Positions 14,783 through 15,012 of a stretch of DNA of 15,012 nucleotides are shown here, one piece after another. The stretch is from Deltaproteobacteria bacterium. Lineage in GTDB: Bacteria; Desulfobacterota; DSM-4660; Desulfatiglandales; HGW-15. Position numbers and translations under genes: made by a program. The notes under the pieces were generated by a model. It was not told where the DNA came from. It ran no database searches and saw nothing but the letters and a program-made list of their open reading frames with translations. How positions within the stretch are numbered: position 1 is the first letter of the stretch; each line of letters opens with the position of its first letter. The DNA lies in contig JAFGDF010000279.1 of NCBI GenBank assembly GCA_016932235.1, positions 1 through 15,012 of the forward strand, read 5' to 3'.

Positions 14783-15012
14783 ATGAAGACCGAATCAAAT
14801 AATACAACAGACCGAGAAGAGTATCTGAAAGCATATAGTGAACATGCGAAGACTCTAAAAACCTGGTTTGTTGGATATGGAATCGGTGTGGTCGTTCTTT
14901 TTATTTCCAAGGATCGTCCGTGGGATACTATGAACAAGTCCAGCTATGCAACACTAATATACATCCTTTTATTTTTAGGGGTTTTTGCTCAAGTCCTTAT
15001 CTCCCAATTAAA
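14783..15012 (+). CDS. Membrane protein, N-terminal part (runs off window)
   Basis: ATG 14783 opens a frame of 76 complete codons with no stop to the window end; the ribosome site is weak (AGGTG, 6 nt). A polar, acidic N-terminus (about 1-28, with DREEYLKAYSEHAKTLKTW) precedes two hydrophobic segments: about 29-40 (GYGIGVVVLFI) and 57-74 (TLIYILLFLGVFAQVLI). They are separated by a short loop, SKDRPWDTMNKSS. This suggests two or more membrane helices with the N-terminus probably inside. Family not recognised. Confidence 0.6.
   Translation, partial: MKTESNNTTDREEYLKAYSEHAKTLKTWFVGYGIGVVVLFISKDRPWDTMNKSSYATLIYILLFLGVFAQVLISQL

Overview
The window looks like a piece of chromosome from an anaerobic, sulfate-reducer-like bacterium, most probably a Desulfobacterota member. 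This is inferred from gene content: a tungsten aldehyde:ferredoxin oxidoreductase (AOR) family enzyme with a Tat-type polyferredoxin, a molybdenum aldehyde oxidoreductase that closely matches my recollection of the Desulfovibrio gigas enzyme (Mop), and a DsrC/TusE-family protein. No rRNA, tRNA or CRISPR array was seen.

Layout. 1-1059 (minus): 5' part of a secreted beta-helix repeat protein with a near-consensus sigma70 promoter. 1400-4242 (minus): a two-gene operon, Tat polyferredoxin then AOR-family enzyme, closed by a rho-independent terminator. 4243-4546: AT-rich divergent promoter region with palindromes. 4547-9034 (plus): a tight run of an 88-aa unknown, the Mop-type hydroxylase, a one-cysteine DsrC/TusE-like protein and a class V cysteine desulfurase. 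9035-10988: a decayed stretch with three broken genes (internally deleted four-helix-bundle protein, aldehyde dehydrogenase missing its catalytic middle, small frameshifted remnant), a 121-bp MITE-like element and four copies of a TTGAATATTGAA-type repeat. 10989-14096 (plus): an NTF2/SnoaL-like lipoprotein, a degenerate zinc-ribbon protein, LemA, and an HtpX-like M48 metalloprotease with an extra C-terminal zinc ribbon. 14097-14782: non-coding with hairpins. 14783-15012: start of a membrane protein.

How the genes may work together. Two unrelated aldehyde-oxidising metalloenzyme systems, one probably tungsten and one molybdenum, are transcribed divergently from one palindrome-rich region. The Mo enzyme is followed directly by a cysteine desulfurase and a protein of the sulfur-carrier family. 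My main hypothesis is that these two form a dedicated sulfur relay that matures or re-sulfurates the pyranopterin metal site of the neighbouring enzymes. The lemA-M48 pair at the right is a common membrane quality-control pairing and looks unrelated.
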